Positions 1-10,504 of a stretch of DNA of 64,000 bases are shown in pieces. This stretch comes from Fusarium oxysporum f. sp. lycopersici 4287. Taxonomy: Eukaryota > Ascomycota > Sordariomycetes > Hypocreales > Nectriaceae. Both the position numbers and the translations under genes were made by a program. Within the stretch, counting starts at the first letter, position 1. Each line of letters starts with the position of its first letter. The notes below the pieces were generated by a model that was not told the origin of the DNA, searched no databases, and saw only the letters and a list, made by a program, of their open reading frames with translations. The stretch lies in the NCBI RefSeq assembly GCF_000149955.1, contig NC_030986.1, positions 6,075,054-6,139,053 of the forward strand, given 5' to 3'.

Positions 1-1205
1 TCTTCTTCAACCCGCTCTAACATGTCATAGGCCTCAGACTGAAGTTCGAAAGAAGCTGCATCATCGCCGTAGAGGAAGGCTTGGGCAACGAGGTTTAGAA
101 TATGACCGAAACATCGCATCCTTCGCGCCTCCGTGTCCGCTTGAGTTATCGAGGCATCGAGAGTTGTGTAGAGGTTTCGCAAGCAAACATCATTACTGGC
201 CGCATTATCGCAGATCGAAACCCCTAGCTTACAATCGATACCCCAATCACGGACGACGTTTCTTATGGTGTAAGCGATGTTCTCACCGGCATGAGATCCG
301 ATCTGCCTCTTGAAAGCCAGCAGCCGGCTTTGATATGAGTGTCTCCGATCGATAAAGTGACCAAAGATGGAAATAAAAGCTAACCTGTTCGGAGAGGTCC
401 AGAGGTCGAAGCTAAGATGTATCTGGGTAACAGCATTTTCGAGTTCCTCCTTGACAGCCGCTGTCTTTGAAACGAGTATGTCTTCTAGATCTTTCTTGGT
501 TGCAGTTCGACCCCAGGGCACCTGAGCATAAAGATCAGAGTCCAGCTGACGGAACAGCTCTTGCAGATAGGTACTCTCAAAGGTAGTAAAGGGGAGATTA
601 GAATCAATGATATAACCAACAGAGAGCTCTCTAATCCGTGCCATCTTCGCTCGAGGAAGAAGGAGGGAAGAAGAAGCCGGCCGTTTCTTGGATCCATTTC
701 TCTGGAGGTCGAGAACTGAAGGGTCACCAGATGAACCCGTTTCAAAGGTCTCGGTGATCCTGTGAGCTCTAAAAGCCGTTAGTGATAACCTGGAAATGGC
801 AAGTACCACGAACTTGAAAAGATGAGCTGATGCCGATGATGTCGACTGGGCATTGAAAAATCGAGGCGCACCCTTATCATCGCAGAGCCGGCAACACCAG
901 ATATCTCCACTGGATGTATTGTCTTTCCTCAACTCTGCAAGGAACCAGCCATGGTTTCCGATCCAGCTTCGCCTGCCCCTACTTTTCCTCTTATCTAAGA
1001 GGCTTGCAATAACAAAACGTCGTTGGCCCCAAATGATCTTGTAAAGGTCATCAACGGACGAATCGGCAGTCGAGGCCAAAGTTAAAGCGGCATCATACTG
1101 TTTAGCGATGGCCTTAGACCGGGATCCGAGACGAGGAAATGCGGGTAGTGGCGGCGATGACGACGGGCTACCAGCAAGGCTGCCTTTTATAGCGGTCTCC
1201 GACAT
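1..1205 (-). CDS. hAT-family transposase, partial (continues past the left edge)
   Basis: This cut-and-paste DNA transposase reads open from an ATG at 1205 to the window edge, about 401 codons with no stop. Seen: an N-terminal zinc-finger-like block with RRSWIGNHGWF and IWCCRLCDDKG, followed later by SFDLWTSPN, ICDNAASND and RCFGHILNLVAQAF, which are the usual order and spacing of fungal hAT transposases (restriction of host entry into the RNase H-like fold). The C-terminal dimerisation region lies outside the window. A hydrophobic stretch after the zinc-finger block (around residues 125-140) sits where the related fragment at 61790-62232 seems to have an intron; here the frame stays open through it. 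About 370 bases upstream lies a TTGATT-rich tract that appears to be the element terminus. Family assignment is firm; activity cannot be judged because the C-terminus is unseen. Confidence 0.85.
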   Translation of the reverse strand, partial: MSETAIKGSLAGSPSSSPPLPAFPRLGSRSKAIAKQYDAALTLASTADSSVDDLYKIIWGQRRFVIASLLDKRKSRGRRSWIGNHGWFLAELRKDNTSSGDIWCCRLCDDKGAPRFFNAQSTSSASAHLFKFVVLAISRLSLTAFRAHRITETFETGSSGDPSVLDLQRNGSKKRPASSSLLLPRAKMARIRELSVGYIIDSNLPFTTFESTYLQELFRQLDSDLYAQVPWGRTATKKDLEDILVSKTAAVKEELENAVTQIHLSFDLWTSPNRLAFISIFGHFIDRRHSYQSRLLAFKRQIGSHAGENIAYTIRNVVRDWGIDCKLGVSICDNAASNDVCLRNLYTTLDASITQADTEARRMRCFGHILNLVAQAFLYGDDAASFELQSEAYDMLERVEE

Positions 1206-1642
1206 TGTATGTTGCAATCAGCAGGGGCTTCAACAGATTGAAACCCATCAGCCGAGATATGCTTCCAAACATTGAAGGATGTGTCGGCTTCTCTGGCTAG
1301 GGCTGTGTCGTACTGGGGCAAGAGGTAGGAAAAAGGGGCAACTTAACCAATTAATCTGCCTGTAGATTGCTCTCCAACCGAGCCCTGAGCGGGCTGGGGT
1401 TCAAAACCAGCCAATCGGCTTGACTCCGCCCTGTAGCATCACTGCTTGTTAGGGAAGTGCCCCACTCTGAGGACCGGAAAATATGGATGATCCGACAGTT
1501 CTAGGGTAGTCATCTTCCTTTATAAGGATATCAGATATATCAGATGCACAGATGCTTGTGTCTGAATTGATTGATCTGTTAGGATACCGTATTTGATCTG
1601 AATTGATTGAATTGATTGATATATCTGATTGTTAATCTGATC
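1206..1642. repeat. hAT 5' non-coding end with TTGATT/GATATATC-rich terminal tract
   Basis: This is the leader between the hAT start codon and the broken MFS gene. From about 1525 to 1640 it carries many copies of TTGATT, TGAATTGATT and GATATATCAG-like words. A similar TTGATT tract lies at the same distance upstream of the hAT fragment at 61790-62232, so I read it as the subterminal or terminal region of this hAT family. I see no gene in it. No target duplication can be checked because the other end is outside the window. Confidence 0.5.
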
Positions 1643-2291
1643 TGACGGCAGCAATGGGCACAAGCTGACGCGCCATCCCCGAATAAACTAACCATCCCCG
1701 AGACAGAGCCGCACGCAGCAACTCCAATTGCTATCGCACGTTTCTTATCGAAATATGAGGACATAACAGTGAGCATTGCGCAAAATAGGCACCCATTACC
1801 CACACCCACGGCAATGCCAAGAGTGACTAAATATTCCTTAAATCGATGACAGAATGAGGATGCAAAAATGCCGACAACAGTCGCAAGTAATCCTGCGAAG
1901 AACACTTTTCTGAAGTGCCCGGTATCTGTGAGACGCCCCGTGATTGTGCCTAGGAAGAAAAGTAGAAATATTTGCGTGGAGCCAATCCATGCAATCGTCG
2001 ACAGCGAACGATTCAATGTGTCAGTGACATAGGTTTGGAACGACCCAAAGGAGTTTGTAAAGCCCCAGGTAGTCATGACAACGAAGGGAGAACAGAGAAC
2101 CACTACCAGATACTTAATCAATTGTTGATAACACCAAGGAGCGAGAACAAACCTATGATACTTGTACGCCATTCCTCACGACGCGGCTCATCTGGATGGC
2201 TATAAAGCCGGGAATCGCCTTCTTCAATCATGTCCTCGGTCGGGGAGGCGACCTGGCCTTGAGGTTTGAGCTCAGTGGGCTTAGACATCAT
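1643..2291 (-). pseudogene. Monocarboxylate-type MFS transporter, N-terminal remnant
   Basis: Residues from the ATG at 2291 start with a polar tail ending in a PDEPRREEW block, followed by membrane segments containing TWGFTNSFGSFQTYV, STIAWIGSTQIFLLF and GVGNGCLFCAMLTV. These match the first five transmembrane helices of fungal SLC16-like (MCH/monocarboxylate) major facilitator proteins, which move small organic acids across membranes. The piece needs at least two frame changes, one near 2130-2180 after the N-terminal tail and one near 1685, after which GMARQLVPIAAV (the usual continuation) reads on. Homology then stops abruptly around 1645 where the hAT terminal tract begins, so the rest of the gene (helices 6-12) is missing. 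A truncated, frameshifted remnant; the family call is good, the exact substrate unknown. Confidence 0.75.
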
Positions 2292-2348
2292 AGAAGACAA
2301 GTCTCTAGAGGAAACGAAAAAGGCAAAAACCGCAACAGGTTCTGATTA

Positions 2349-2538
2349 TGTTGGAAAATCCGGGGATCCTCCTTCCCTTCAGGATTCAGACCAACAGTCT
2401 GAAAGTCCTAGATTAGAGTTCAAAGTCCTAGATGAAATCATTTAGAGATATACACCTGAGAAGAACTCTCATCTCAATAATTAACAATCAAGTTCAATAA
2501 ATATTTTTACTCAGCACCCCTGCGCAATATAAACAACA
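2349..2538. repeat. Possible solo LTR (TG...CA ends)
   Basis: The stretch starts TGTTGGAAAATCC and ends AATATAAACAACA, has an AATAAATATTTTTAC segment near its end and lies next to transposon debris, all LTR-like. Its last 19 bases (CTGCGCAATATAAACAACA) recur exactly near 35904-35922. I found no 5-base target duplication at the suggested boundaries, so the ends and even the class are uncertain. Confidence 0.3.
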
Positions 2539-2544
2539 ATCCTG

Positions 2545-2870
2545 ACGCGAAGCACGATCCATTAGTGGCCGATCCGCTACGATATTGGTGGGAGAGACGG
2601 AATGACTATCCACGGCTAGTCACGAATGGCTCTCGATGTACTCTCGATCCCACCCATGTCCGCAGAGTGCGAGCGACTGTCTAGTATTGCTGGGCAAATG
2701 GTCTCATCACTTCGAACTCGACTGGAAGCCAGTATGGTAGGGATTACGCAAACATTGAGGTCGTGGGTGCGAAGTGGGCTAATTGAGGCCGCGGACGCGT
2801 TGATAGATGTGTCAGGAGAGGCTGGAAGTAGCATCGTATGGCAAGCAGAGGAGAATGGCTGAGATTTCGG
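2545..2870 (+). pseudogene. hAT transposase C-terminal dimerisation remnant
   Basis: Two frames read the end of a hAT transposase. The first has YWWERRNDYPRL (2575-2610) and the second, after a one-base shift near 2625, has MALDVLSIPPMSAECERL followed by an R-x-RLEASMVGITQTLRSW motif. This is the conserved C-terminal dimerisation domain of hAT transposases. Nothing upstream of about 2545 reads as transposase, so only the tail survives. It lies on the opposite strand to the hAT at the left edge and differs in sequence context, so it is probably a separate, older insertion. Confidence 0.75.
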
Positions 2871-3045
2871 GAGCAAGATGGGTGTTGTGGGGAGCGAGGG
2901 GGTTGACGCATGTATTTTGCTTCAACCTTTTCCATTCAACGCCATCAACCCAACATGGAGATGCGGTAGTTCAACTCCACGGGCCAGATGATGAGTAAGC
3001 TCTCAGCGCAACTCAATGTTGACACCGGACTGATGGAATTGAATT

Positions 3046-3580
3046 GATGACCACCCTGACGAGGACCAAGCCGTCACCTGCACACTCCCGGCGAATCCCC
3101 TAACGATGCGACGGAACAAGCGGTGCTTGCTAGCATATCACCGGACACGAACAGACAAGCTGGAGGAGTTCGTGTGGAACGGGGCGGGTGTGGTTGATAT
3201 CTGCGGCCAGCAGGTGTGAGACGCCGCAGGTTCTTCCAGCACGGGAGTAGCATCTGGGCCCGGCGATACGGCGACGAGCAGTCTGAGTCCACAAGACGAG
3301 AGTGGTATGGCGTTCTATTGGCGGCGTATACGTACTTTGATTTGACAGGGAGCATGGAGTCGCTCTGAGATCTGTTCATTGATGTAACAGCGCTCAAAGA
3401 CGCTGGCGAAATTCAGACAGAGTACGTATACGTGCGGCGTGATTTGCAGATCTTACGACAATCACAACTCACTGAACTCCTCAAAGGACCATAACTTTAA
3501 CGGAGAACTGCCAATTCTATTTACGTCATGGAGACGTCAAGCGGCTCAACGCACAGGCATATCTGCATAAGCTAGGTTAA
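3046..3580 (+). pseudogene. Degenerate copy of GINS subunit PSF1
   Basis: PSF1 is one of the four subunits of the GINS complex, part of the CMG replicative helicase in the nucleus. Seen: TMRRNKRCLLAYHRTRTDKLEE (from about 3103), then after frame loss SLSPQDES (3280s), DLFIDV-x-ALKDAGEIQTEY (from about 3370) and TLTENCQFYLRHGDV...LHKLG followed by the natural-looking stop at 3578-3580. These blocks are in the order of fungal PSF1. Defects: an in-frame TGA at about 3367 where the family has Arg or Pro, other stops, and at least two frame changes. An intron-like stretch with a GTACGT donor (about 3421) and an AAAG acceptor (about 3487) interrupts the last two blocks, so the copy arose from genomic DNA, not from mRNA. 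The N-terminal 60 or so residues are absent. PSF1 is essential, so a functional copy must exist elsewhere. Confidence 0.75.
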
Positions 3581-4305
3581 CAAGGTGCAAAAACCCTTTT
3601 TAACTTTTCGCTGAAGCCATTTACCTTGCTTACCTAGCAATCATTATTACTTCACTTCAGGCTCGGCCCGCCCGGCGAACTCGAGGGACGTTGAGAATGG
3701 GGTTGGATGGGTTGCACTTTTGGGTTCAAATGGTCATGGCGGTTGTTTAGTGGTTTCGCACTAACCGAAGCATGGCAAAAGATGGCTTGCATGGCGCATG
3801 GCTAGGCCCCTCAAGGCTCTATCGAAAACTACTCCAGGCAGTAACCAACCTGCATTTAATACACTAGCAATGTAGTTATGGAGGAGTAGACCTGTTAGTA
3901 GAATGGTACGAGGGAGGCGATTCCACCATAGGGAGCATTGGGAGCTCTCTTGCGGGGCCCATGCCGCTGGACTTGCACTGAATTTGACTTCGTTTAAAGC
4001 TTTGTTCCATGGCACGACCTATTTAAGCATGGGCAAGCGACGGCCATTTGAGTTTCGTCACTCCCATTCCCCACGAACACTTACCATCCAGCGCCAGTTT
4101 ATTGTGAGCCCAGCCCAGACGGGGACCTTGGAAAATCTATTCTAATTTTTTCATTCCCTGCCCATTTCTTGAATCTCTTGAGCAACCCTTTACTCTCCTT
4201 AGACCGGAATTTCCTCCCTTTGCTCCGCGCTGATGTTATACTAAATAGCAGCTAGCTTACTCCATCCCACCTGGAGGAGCCTCGCGGGCTACCCAAGTGC
4301 AAGCC
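3581..4305. other. Intergenic region and leader of the SulP transporter
   Basis: I see no supported gene here. The 3' part (about 4140-4305) is pyrimidine-rich, as fungal promoters and 5' leaders often are, and ends in the context AGCC before the transporter ATG. Confidence 0.4.
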
Positions 4306-7300
4306 ATGTCGTCGCCTCTGGCCTTCACTCCATGGCGGAGGAGAACTTTGAGCTCGCTCTCACAGCGCGATCAACCGCAATTGCACCGGGGGGGTGCCTC
4401 GAGCCCTTCACAGGACCAGATCCACGGCTCTCCTCTCCCTATTGCGACCTCAAGACCGTTGTACATTGCCTCTGCCCGAGGTCATAGAGAGCCGATCCGA
4501 TCCTTCACCCACGGATTCGTGCGAGACAGCTTAGGTGGGCGCGCACAAGCTCTCACGTTGTCCGAGCTCTGCTAATCCCCAATCTTTAACAAAGTACCCG
4601 TCGACAGCGTTCATAATGCTCGAACTGTCCGTGAAGACACCATGGAGCTTGCGACGTATCTGCTGTCAGACGGACAGACCCAACAGGGCCCGGCGTTCCT
4701 CCAACGAGCCAGGATTTCTTTCCAAGAATCTGTGGAACCCGAAGCCAGTGACGATGTATCCACGGTCGAGCATGCGCACTCTTCTCAAACCATCGCCGGA
4801 GTTTCCGAGCCACCGTCGCCAGAGGGCCGAGATGGTGAGGCCGAAGCGCCCGCCTTGCCGTCGGTGCTGTCAAACCTGCTCAAGACGTCACCTGCCCGGT
4901 CGATTGCACAAGACCAACCACATGCCTCCGACTACGATGACAATGGCGATGATAATCAAACTCGGACCGGGCAACGTCGGGCCAACCATTCTACACACGA
5001 TATGTCAGAGCACAATCCTCTACTTTCACGGGTTACTTCGGGCGGTAGGAGATCTTACATGTCGGATCTCGAGGGACAAAAACCCCAAGCGAGACGCCCA
5101 TGGATCAGTGATTTGGTGGAGGTTGGGCATAAGATGGAAGAACGGATGAGCTATGGTGTTGCAGTTGCTGTCAACCCAAGCCGATGGGATCGAAAAGCAC
5201 TTTGGCATAACTGTGTGCTTACACCAGTCTCGTGCTTGCCGGTCGTCGCAGTCGGTCTTCTGCTTAATATCTTGGATGCTCTATCATACGGTATGTCTCC
5301 TTGACCTTGGAAGACTGGAATCTCTTGCTAATTGCAAACAGGCATGGTTCTCTTCCCTTTGGGAAGGCCGATTTTCTCTCATTTGGGGTCCGCTGGAATC
5401 TCTGTTTTCTACGTCAGTACTATTGTATCGCAAATCACATTCTCATCCGGAAGCATATTCAAAGGTTCAGTTGGTTCTGAGCTGGTCAGTCACTTGCCTC
5501 CTCTGCTCGTTTCTCGCAGTTGACCAACATCACCCAGATCGAGGTGGTTCCCTTCTTCCACAACATGGCCGCGAAGATCACTGAAGTTGTTGGGGAGGGC
5601 AACCCGGATGCCGTGATAGCCACCACTATTGTGTCATTTTCTCTCAGCGCCATGATGACCGGCCTGGTGTTTTATCTCATGGGACGGTTTAAGGTTGGCT
5701 ATGTGGTGGGATTTATCCCCAGACATATCTTACTTGGCTGCATTGGCGGCGTTGGGTGGTTCCTTGTCGCAACCGGATTCGAGGTCTCAGCTCGACTCAA
5801 TGGCAGACTTCAGTACGACCTCGACACGTTGAAGCAACTAATAAACCCTGCAGCTGTGCCCCTCTGGGTAACACCCCTTGTGTTTGCCATTGTTCTGTTT
5901 TATGGCCAGTCCAAAATCAGGTCCAAGTTTTTCCTGTCCATGTTTATTCTAGCGATTCCCCTAATCTTCTATTTCTTTGTGTTTGCACTCGATGCCTTGG
6001 ACGTGGATGTTCTACGCGACCATGGCTGGATCTTCCGAGGCCCTCCTTCTGATGAGCCATGGTGGTATTTCTATACACTTTATAGTGAGCTTGAATCGTC
6101 TGTATCCTCTACAACTACTGGAGTTGCTGACTTTTGCCCAGAGTTCAAGCTTGTCCGCTGGGACGCTGTTGCAGAAACCATTCCCGCCATGCTCGCCTTG
6201 ACCTTCTTCGGCTTTCTGCACGTTCCGATCAACGTCCCTGCCTTGGCTCTCAACCGTGGCGAGGATCATCTTGATCTGAACAAGGAGCTAAGGCTTCATG
6301 GCTACTCCAACTTCCTCTCCGGTTGCTTTGGCAGCATTCAGAATTACTTGGTCTATGCGAACACCGTCTTTTTCATGCGGTCGGGCGGGAACGTTCGCCT
6401 TGCTGGCTACATGCTGGCAGCAGCAACCTTCGGAGTTATGGTAGTCGGCCCATCTCTCATTGCTTTCATCCCTGTTATGATGGTGGGCACTTTGGTCTAT
6501 GACCTCGGCTTTGAGCTTCTGGTTGAAGCTCTTTGGCTCCCCCGTAAGAGGCTCAAACTGTCCGAGTACCTTACCGTAGTCGTGATTGTACTCGTCATGA
6601 GTGTTCACGACTTCGTGGTAGGAATTGGCGTCGGCATCCTGTTGGCCTTTGTGTCGCTCGTTCTGCAGACATCACGAGTGTCTGCTATCCGCGGAAACTA
6701 CTCGGGCGATATTGTCACATCTACCGTGAGACGCAACCCATCACAGCATCATTATCTACATGATGCGGGACAGCAAATCTATATCGTCAAGCTTACGGGC
6801 TATCTCTTCTTTGGCACTATTGTCAGTGTAGAAGAAAAGGTTCGGGGTCTTCTGGATGATAGCACCTTCGCCAAGCATCCCATCAAGTTCTTGATTTTGG
6901 ACATGTGGCATGTTACCGGGCACGATTTCTCTGCGGGAGAGGCTTTCAACACCATTAGTCGGCTGCTCGATAATAAAGGCGTGATTCTTGTCTTGAGTGG
7001 CTTGGATGCTGAGAACCAGCTTGGACAGAATTTGAGGGCGGCCGGATTGGGAAGCGATGGCATCGGAGTCATGATGCTGCCTAGCCTGAACTCCGCGTTG
7101 GAAAGCTGCGAAAACGAGCTCCTTAAGACTCTCTATGCTAGACAGGAAGAGCTGAAATCTCTGAAGCGCATGTCCCCTCAACACTTGGATGTGCCTCCAG
7201 CTAAGACTTCCAGTCTATCCTCCTTTGATTCCCCATTCAACTCACCTCGCCGCAACCATCTCGCCGAGGCCGCCCACGATGCTTTGACCAGTGTTGAGGT

Positions 7301-7775
7301 TCAGCGTCCATCCGAGTGGCAGAGTTTCAAGGAGCCTCTCCGCCTCATGCTCCAGATCTTCCAGGGCTTAAGCGACCAGAACGAGGTTTTCTGGTTCCCA
7401 GCAACTTTATACTTTACACGTCGAGAGTACCCCGCCGGCACCAATATCTTCCGATGTGGAGAACAAGCCAACGGATTCTATCTCGTCGAGCGAGGCATCA
7501 TCCGCGCGGAATACCACCTGCCACAAGGCAGGTTGTGCGAGAGCATCTTGGCAGGAACGACATGTGGCGAGCTGCCTTTCTTTTCGGAGACAGAACTGGC
7601 AGCGACGGCTGTTGTGGAAAGAGATTGTGTGGTCTGGCGGATGGATCAAGACCAGTGGACAAAGATTCAAAAAGAAGAGCCGGAAGTGGGGAAAGAGCTG
7701 CTCAGGATATCGTTGAAGATTACAAGTGAGCGGATGGGTGCGATTGCTTCATACATCTTGACGACAGCGGGTTAA
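4306..7775 (+). CDS. SulP-family anion transporter with STAS and cyclic-nucleotide-binding-like C-terminus
   Basis: Model: exons 4306-4534, 4595-5290, 5342-5484, 5538-6084 and 6142-7775, giving 1082 residues. The introns are 60, 51, 53 and 57 bases with GT/AG ends; the first removes an in-frame TAA and the last is in frame, so both are easy to miss. Residues 1-275 are a polar, Ser-rich cytosolic tail. About 280-720 hold the multi-pass SulP core (for example IPAMLALTFFGFLHVPINVP). About 745-870 are a STAS domain and about 950-1075 a cyclic-nucleotide-binding-like fold (PAGTNIFRCGEQANGFYLVE). This architecture is that of the yeast YGR125W/VSB1-type proteins, linked to vacuolar storage of basic amino acids, so sulfate transport should not be assumed. 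The start was taken at ATGTCGTCG because it opens the conserved MSSPL-type N-terminus. No defect seen. Confidence 0.9.
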
Positions 7776-8674
7776 CATCTTCAAATGGCTCATAGTATGT
7801 CTATTCAGAAATCCTCAAAATGGTACAATCGAAAAGTAATCATCACGTCTCTTGCGGCTTTGCGTTGTTCTGAGTTCGTGGGTTGAAGTTTAATGCAGAT
7901 TCCACTTCGCAAGGAAGGGCGACTGGTACATGGGCACCCGGGGCCGAGTACCCACTTTACCCACTTCATCATTCGGCGTCCTGGGGTTTTATGGTATTTG
8001 ATTTGATTTGATTTGATTTGATTAGTTTTCGTCCTGAGGCCATACGCCAGGCAATCCGCTTAGAGGGGCAATGTATGTATGTATATTTTTCGTCCGAGGG
8101 GCCAACGGCCCCGAAAAGTCCCCTCCTGGGGCACAGGACGTGCTAAGCTAAGGGCATCTCTCTATGATCTAATTACAAAATGCTATTGGGTTGGGGAGGC
8201 TTAGTTATTCGTGAAGCGAAATTAGAACCTCCCCTCTAAAAGGCATTTTCTGCAAAAAGGGACAAAAGACAACACTATCGAGCATATCAAAGGCACAAAA
8301 GGCGCTGGGGTTATCAAGCCCGTCACCCGTCGGCGGGTTCAGGGACAATCTGTCGACTTTTTCCATTAATCAGAATTCTCTCGCGCATCGCTACATCTGC
8401 TGGCGCGGTAAGTAACCAAGCTGTAGCCCGTAGTCGAGTGTCGTGGCGGCAGGGAAAAACCTTGGGAAAGGGATCAGAGGCCGACGGTGCACTTGCCTTC
8501 AAAGGGGAAAAACCCATCGCAATCGCCATCGTTGATCGGAAGGATGTCATTACCGATGCTGCGAGCATCGTCTTCCGATATCTAAGGCGTTCTGGTTCTG
8601 AGGTGCCGCCATTAGATCCGACAAAAGGCTTGCAGAGAAGGCGAACTCTCCAAAATTCCTTCTCTGAGAGCTGC
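7776..8674. other. Intergenic; possible LINE 3' tail on the minus strand
   Basis: After the transporter's 3' region lies a five-copy ATTTG repeat (7996-8020). The reverse complement, (CAAAT)n, resembles the tail that follows the LINE fragment at 29131-29169, so 8021-8300 may be a LINE 3' untranslated region in minus orientation. Short open frames at 8320-8680 resemble nothing I recognise. Confidence 0.35.
7996..8020. repeat. (ATTTG)5 microsatellite
   Basis: Five perfect tandem copies of ATTTG. On the minus strand this equals the AAATC-type tail found at the end of the LINE fragment near 29150. Confidence 0.9.
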
Positions 8675-8970
8675 TGTTAGGGAGCCGATGGCATCCCCGC
8701 AGCTTTGTGTGGTCGTGTGGCCTGTGAAAATTCCTGTTGAATAAGTGCTAGGGTATCACGTGCAAGCAGGGATGCTTCAGGTTACGCGCCAAAATGGCGA
8801 CGCCCTAAAGGGGCAGAGTTTAACAGAACACAACATGAATACACCAATTCACATCAATGAACCGAATACACGTAATGTCTAACAATTCCCGCTGCTAGCG
8901 CAGCACTAACAGTGCTTGCCAAGAAAGAATTTTTACAGGGGAGAGTTGCCCCACAAATGCCACCCCGGGT
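8675..8970. repeat. LTR-like repeat related to 35780-36060
   Basis: The stretch begins TGTTAGGGAGCC and contains GGCCTGTGAAAATTCC, and at 8908-8955 has TAACAG...TGCCAAGAAAGAATTTTTACAGGGGAGAG split over two short blocks. Counterparts in the same order occur at 35780 onward. A CTAACA at 8879-8884 mirrors the starting TGTTAG, which would give a 210-base TG...CA unit, but the flanks show no target duplication. Confidence 0.35.
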
Positions 8971-9662
8971 CCACAAGTTATCCAGAGTAAGTTGCCACTT
9001 CTGCCCAGGTGCTATTATTTTGCGACATTAGCAGCGTCTCCGCACCATTTACGTCGTGGCGAACTCCTTTGCTAACAGCCTGATCAAGCCAACTGATACT
9101 AAAGCCGTCCGCCTGGTTTCGTACGGCGACCTCTGTGTTGTGAATGGTCAGACTACTTTGACCATCAGTCTAGGTTGACTGCATGTGACTGGTTTTTCTA
9201 GGCAACATACCAATCGCTCATCATGCTGGCTGAAAGGGTGGCAGCTTCCAAGGCTGTGGCGACTGTTTTGACGATACGCTCAGACGCTGGGTGGCAACCA
9301 TCAACCCTTCAAGAACTTGGCATATTCTTGGCATGAAGCCATGATTCCGTCGTGATATTTGATCTGACCTCAATATGCCTCAGCACGACATGTCATCGGG
9401 GACCACTGTTGCAACCACCTGATATATCAGTGAGACTAGATCTGATGAAACAATACTGCGGAAATAATCGGTGTTGTTGTTGAAAGGTCTAAGTTACATG
9501 TGTCTGAGGAGCACGGCTCACTACATAATATCCACAGCCCAGCCACCCAGCAGATCAGACCATTGTAGTCATACAGTCTCAATAAGATCAATCATGTCTC
9601 AACATATCCATTGAACGCGGCCAGAATTTAACCACGAGGATATAAGCGAACAACAACAGCTC
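8971..9662. other. Intergenic region upstream of the RING gene
   Basis: I see no gene or recognisable repeat. The last 100 bases are the leader of the RING-type gene that follows. Confidence 0.3.
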
Positions 9663-10264
9663 ATGGGGTTCATCGCAGGCAACCCGGCCCAGCCGAGCGA
9701 CAACGGTGCTTCAACGTCAGGGGTTTTGATACCGTTCCTAGTGGTATTCAGCTTCATCCTAGGTGTCCCATTCCTATTCATCATTGTGCACGTTGCTCCT
9801 TCCAAATTCATGCGTTCCATGTTAATGTTGATAAACAAAAGTCATTTAGTGAGATTACTACGAAGAAATCGCCATCCCCAGAGAGACGTCGAGAGTACAA
9901 ACACGATACCGAGGGAGACGGTGGATCTACGATCGCTTAATGACGCCAACCCTTCACAGAAGTACAAGCGCGTCGAGGAGGTTAAGAGACAGGGAACATG
10001 GAATTCAACCCAGACCAGCTTAGCTGAGGTTTGGTGCGTTTGCAAAAGATGCAACTTTCCTCACGATACTGACGTCTTTGCAATGCAATCTGCCTCGAAG
10101 TCCTAGTGGATGAAGACAACATCCGGCAATTGAAATGCAAGCATCTGTTCCATATAAGATGCATCGACCTTTGGTTCCAAAAACACCATGTCAACTGCCC
10201 ATTATGCAAGGCAATACTCATTCCAACCAGAGGATGCGATCCAGGACCGGCAGAAGCTCGTTAG
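9663..10264 (+). pseudogene. Membrane-anchored RING-H2 protein with a frameshift in the RING
   Basis: From the ATG at 9663 the first frame has a single hydrophobic helix at about residues 18-45 (PFLVVFSFILGVPFLFIIVHV), then a basic and polar linker, and ends DTDVFAM before running into a stop at 10106. The RING continues in another frame from about 10083: AICLEVLVDEDN, LKCKHLFHIRCIDLWF and HHVNCPLCKAI, ending at the TAG at 10262-10264. RING-H2 proteins of this kind are membrane-bound E3 ubiquitin ligases. A few bases, including the first zinc-binding Cys codon, appear lost exactly at the switch (ATGCAATCTGC where M-C-A-I-C is expected). No canonical intron explains the change. Either a pseudogene or a local sequencing error; the fold itself is clear. 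Confidence 0.75.
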
Positions 10265-10504
10265 GAGAAGATAAATGCGGGTGAGGTTTGGGTGCCGCGT
10301 ACAAGCAGAAGAAAAGCAGCAAGGATTTGTGATACCGGGGTTCAGACAGCAAGAGATGGATACACGAAAGTCTTCTAAATCGAGACTGTGACTTAGCAAA
10401 GTCGATTTAGACTTCCCACAACGTACTCCACTAGTAAGTGCAACACTTACCATGCAGTACCCACCCACAGGTAACACCCACCTACCGATACTGTATCATC
10501 GAAT

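Noticed and set aside
3074..3397. Minus-strand frame of 107 codons
   Set aside because: It is the antisense shadow of the PSF1 pseudogene, whose plus-strand text is recognisable.
3761..4145. Open frames on both strands upstream of the transporter
   Set aside because: No motif on either strand; they overlap each other and lie in the likely promoter.
4535..5149. Alternative plus-strand frame of 204 codons
   Set aside because: It is the +1 shadow of the transporter's second exon, rich in Arg, Pro and Ser without a domain.
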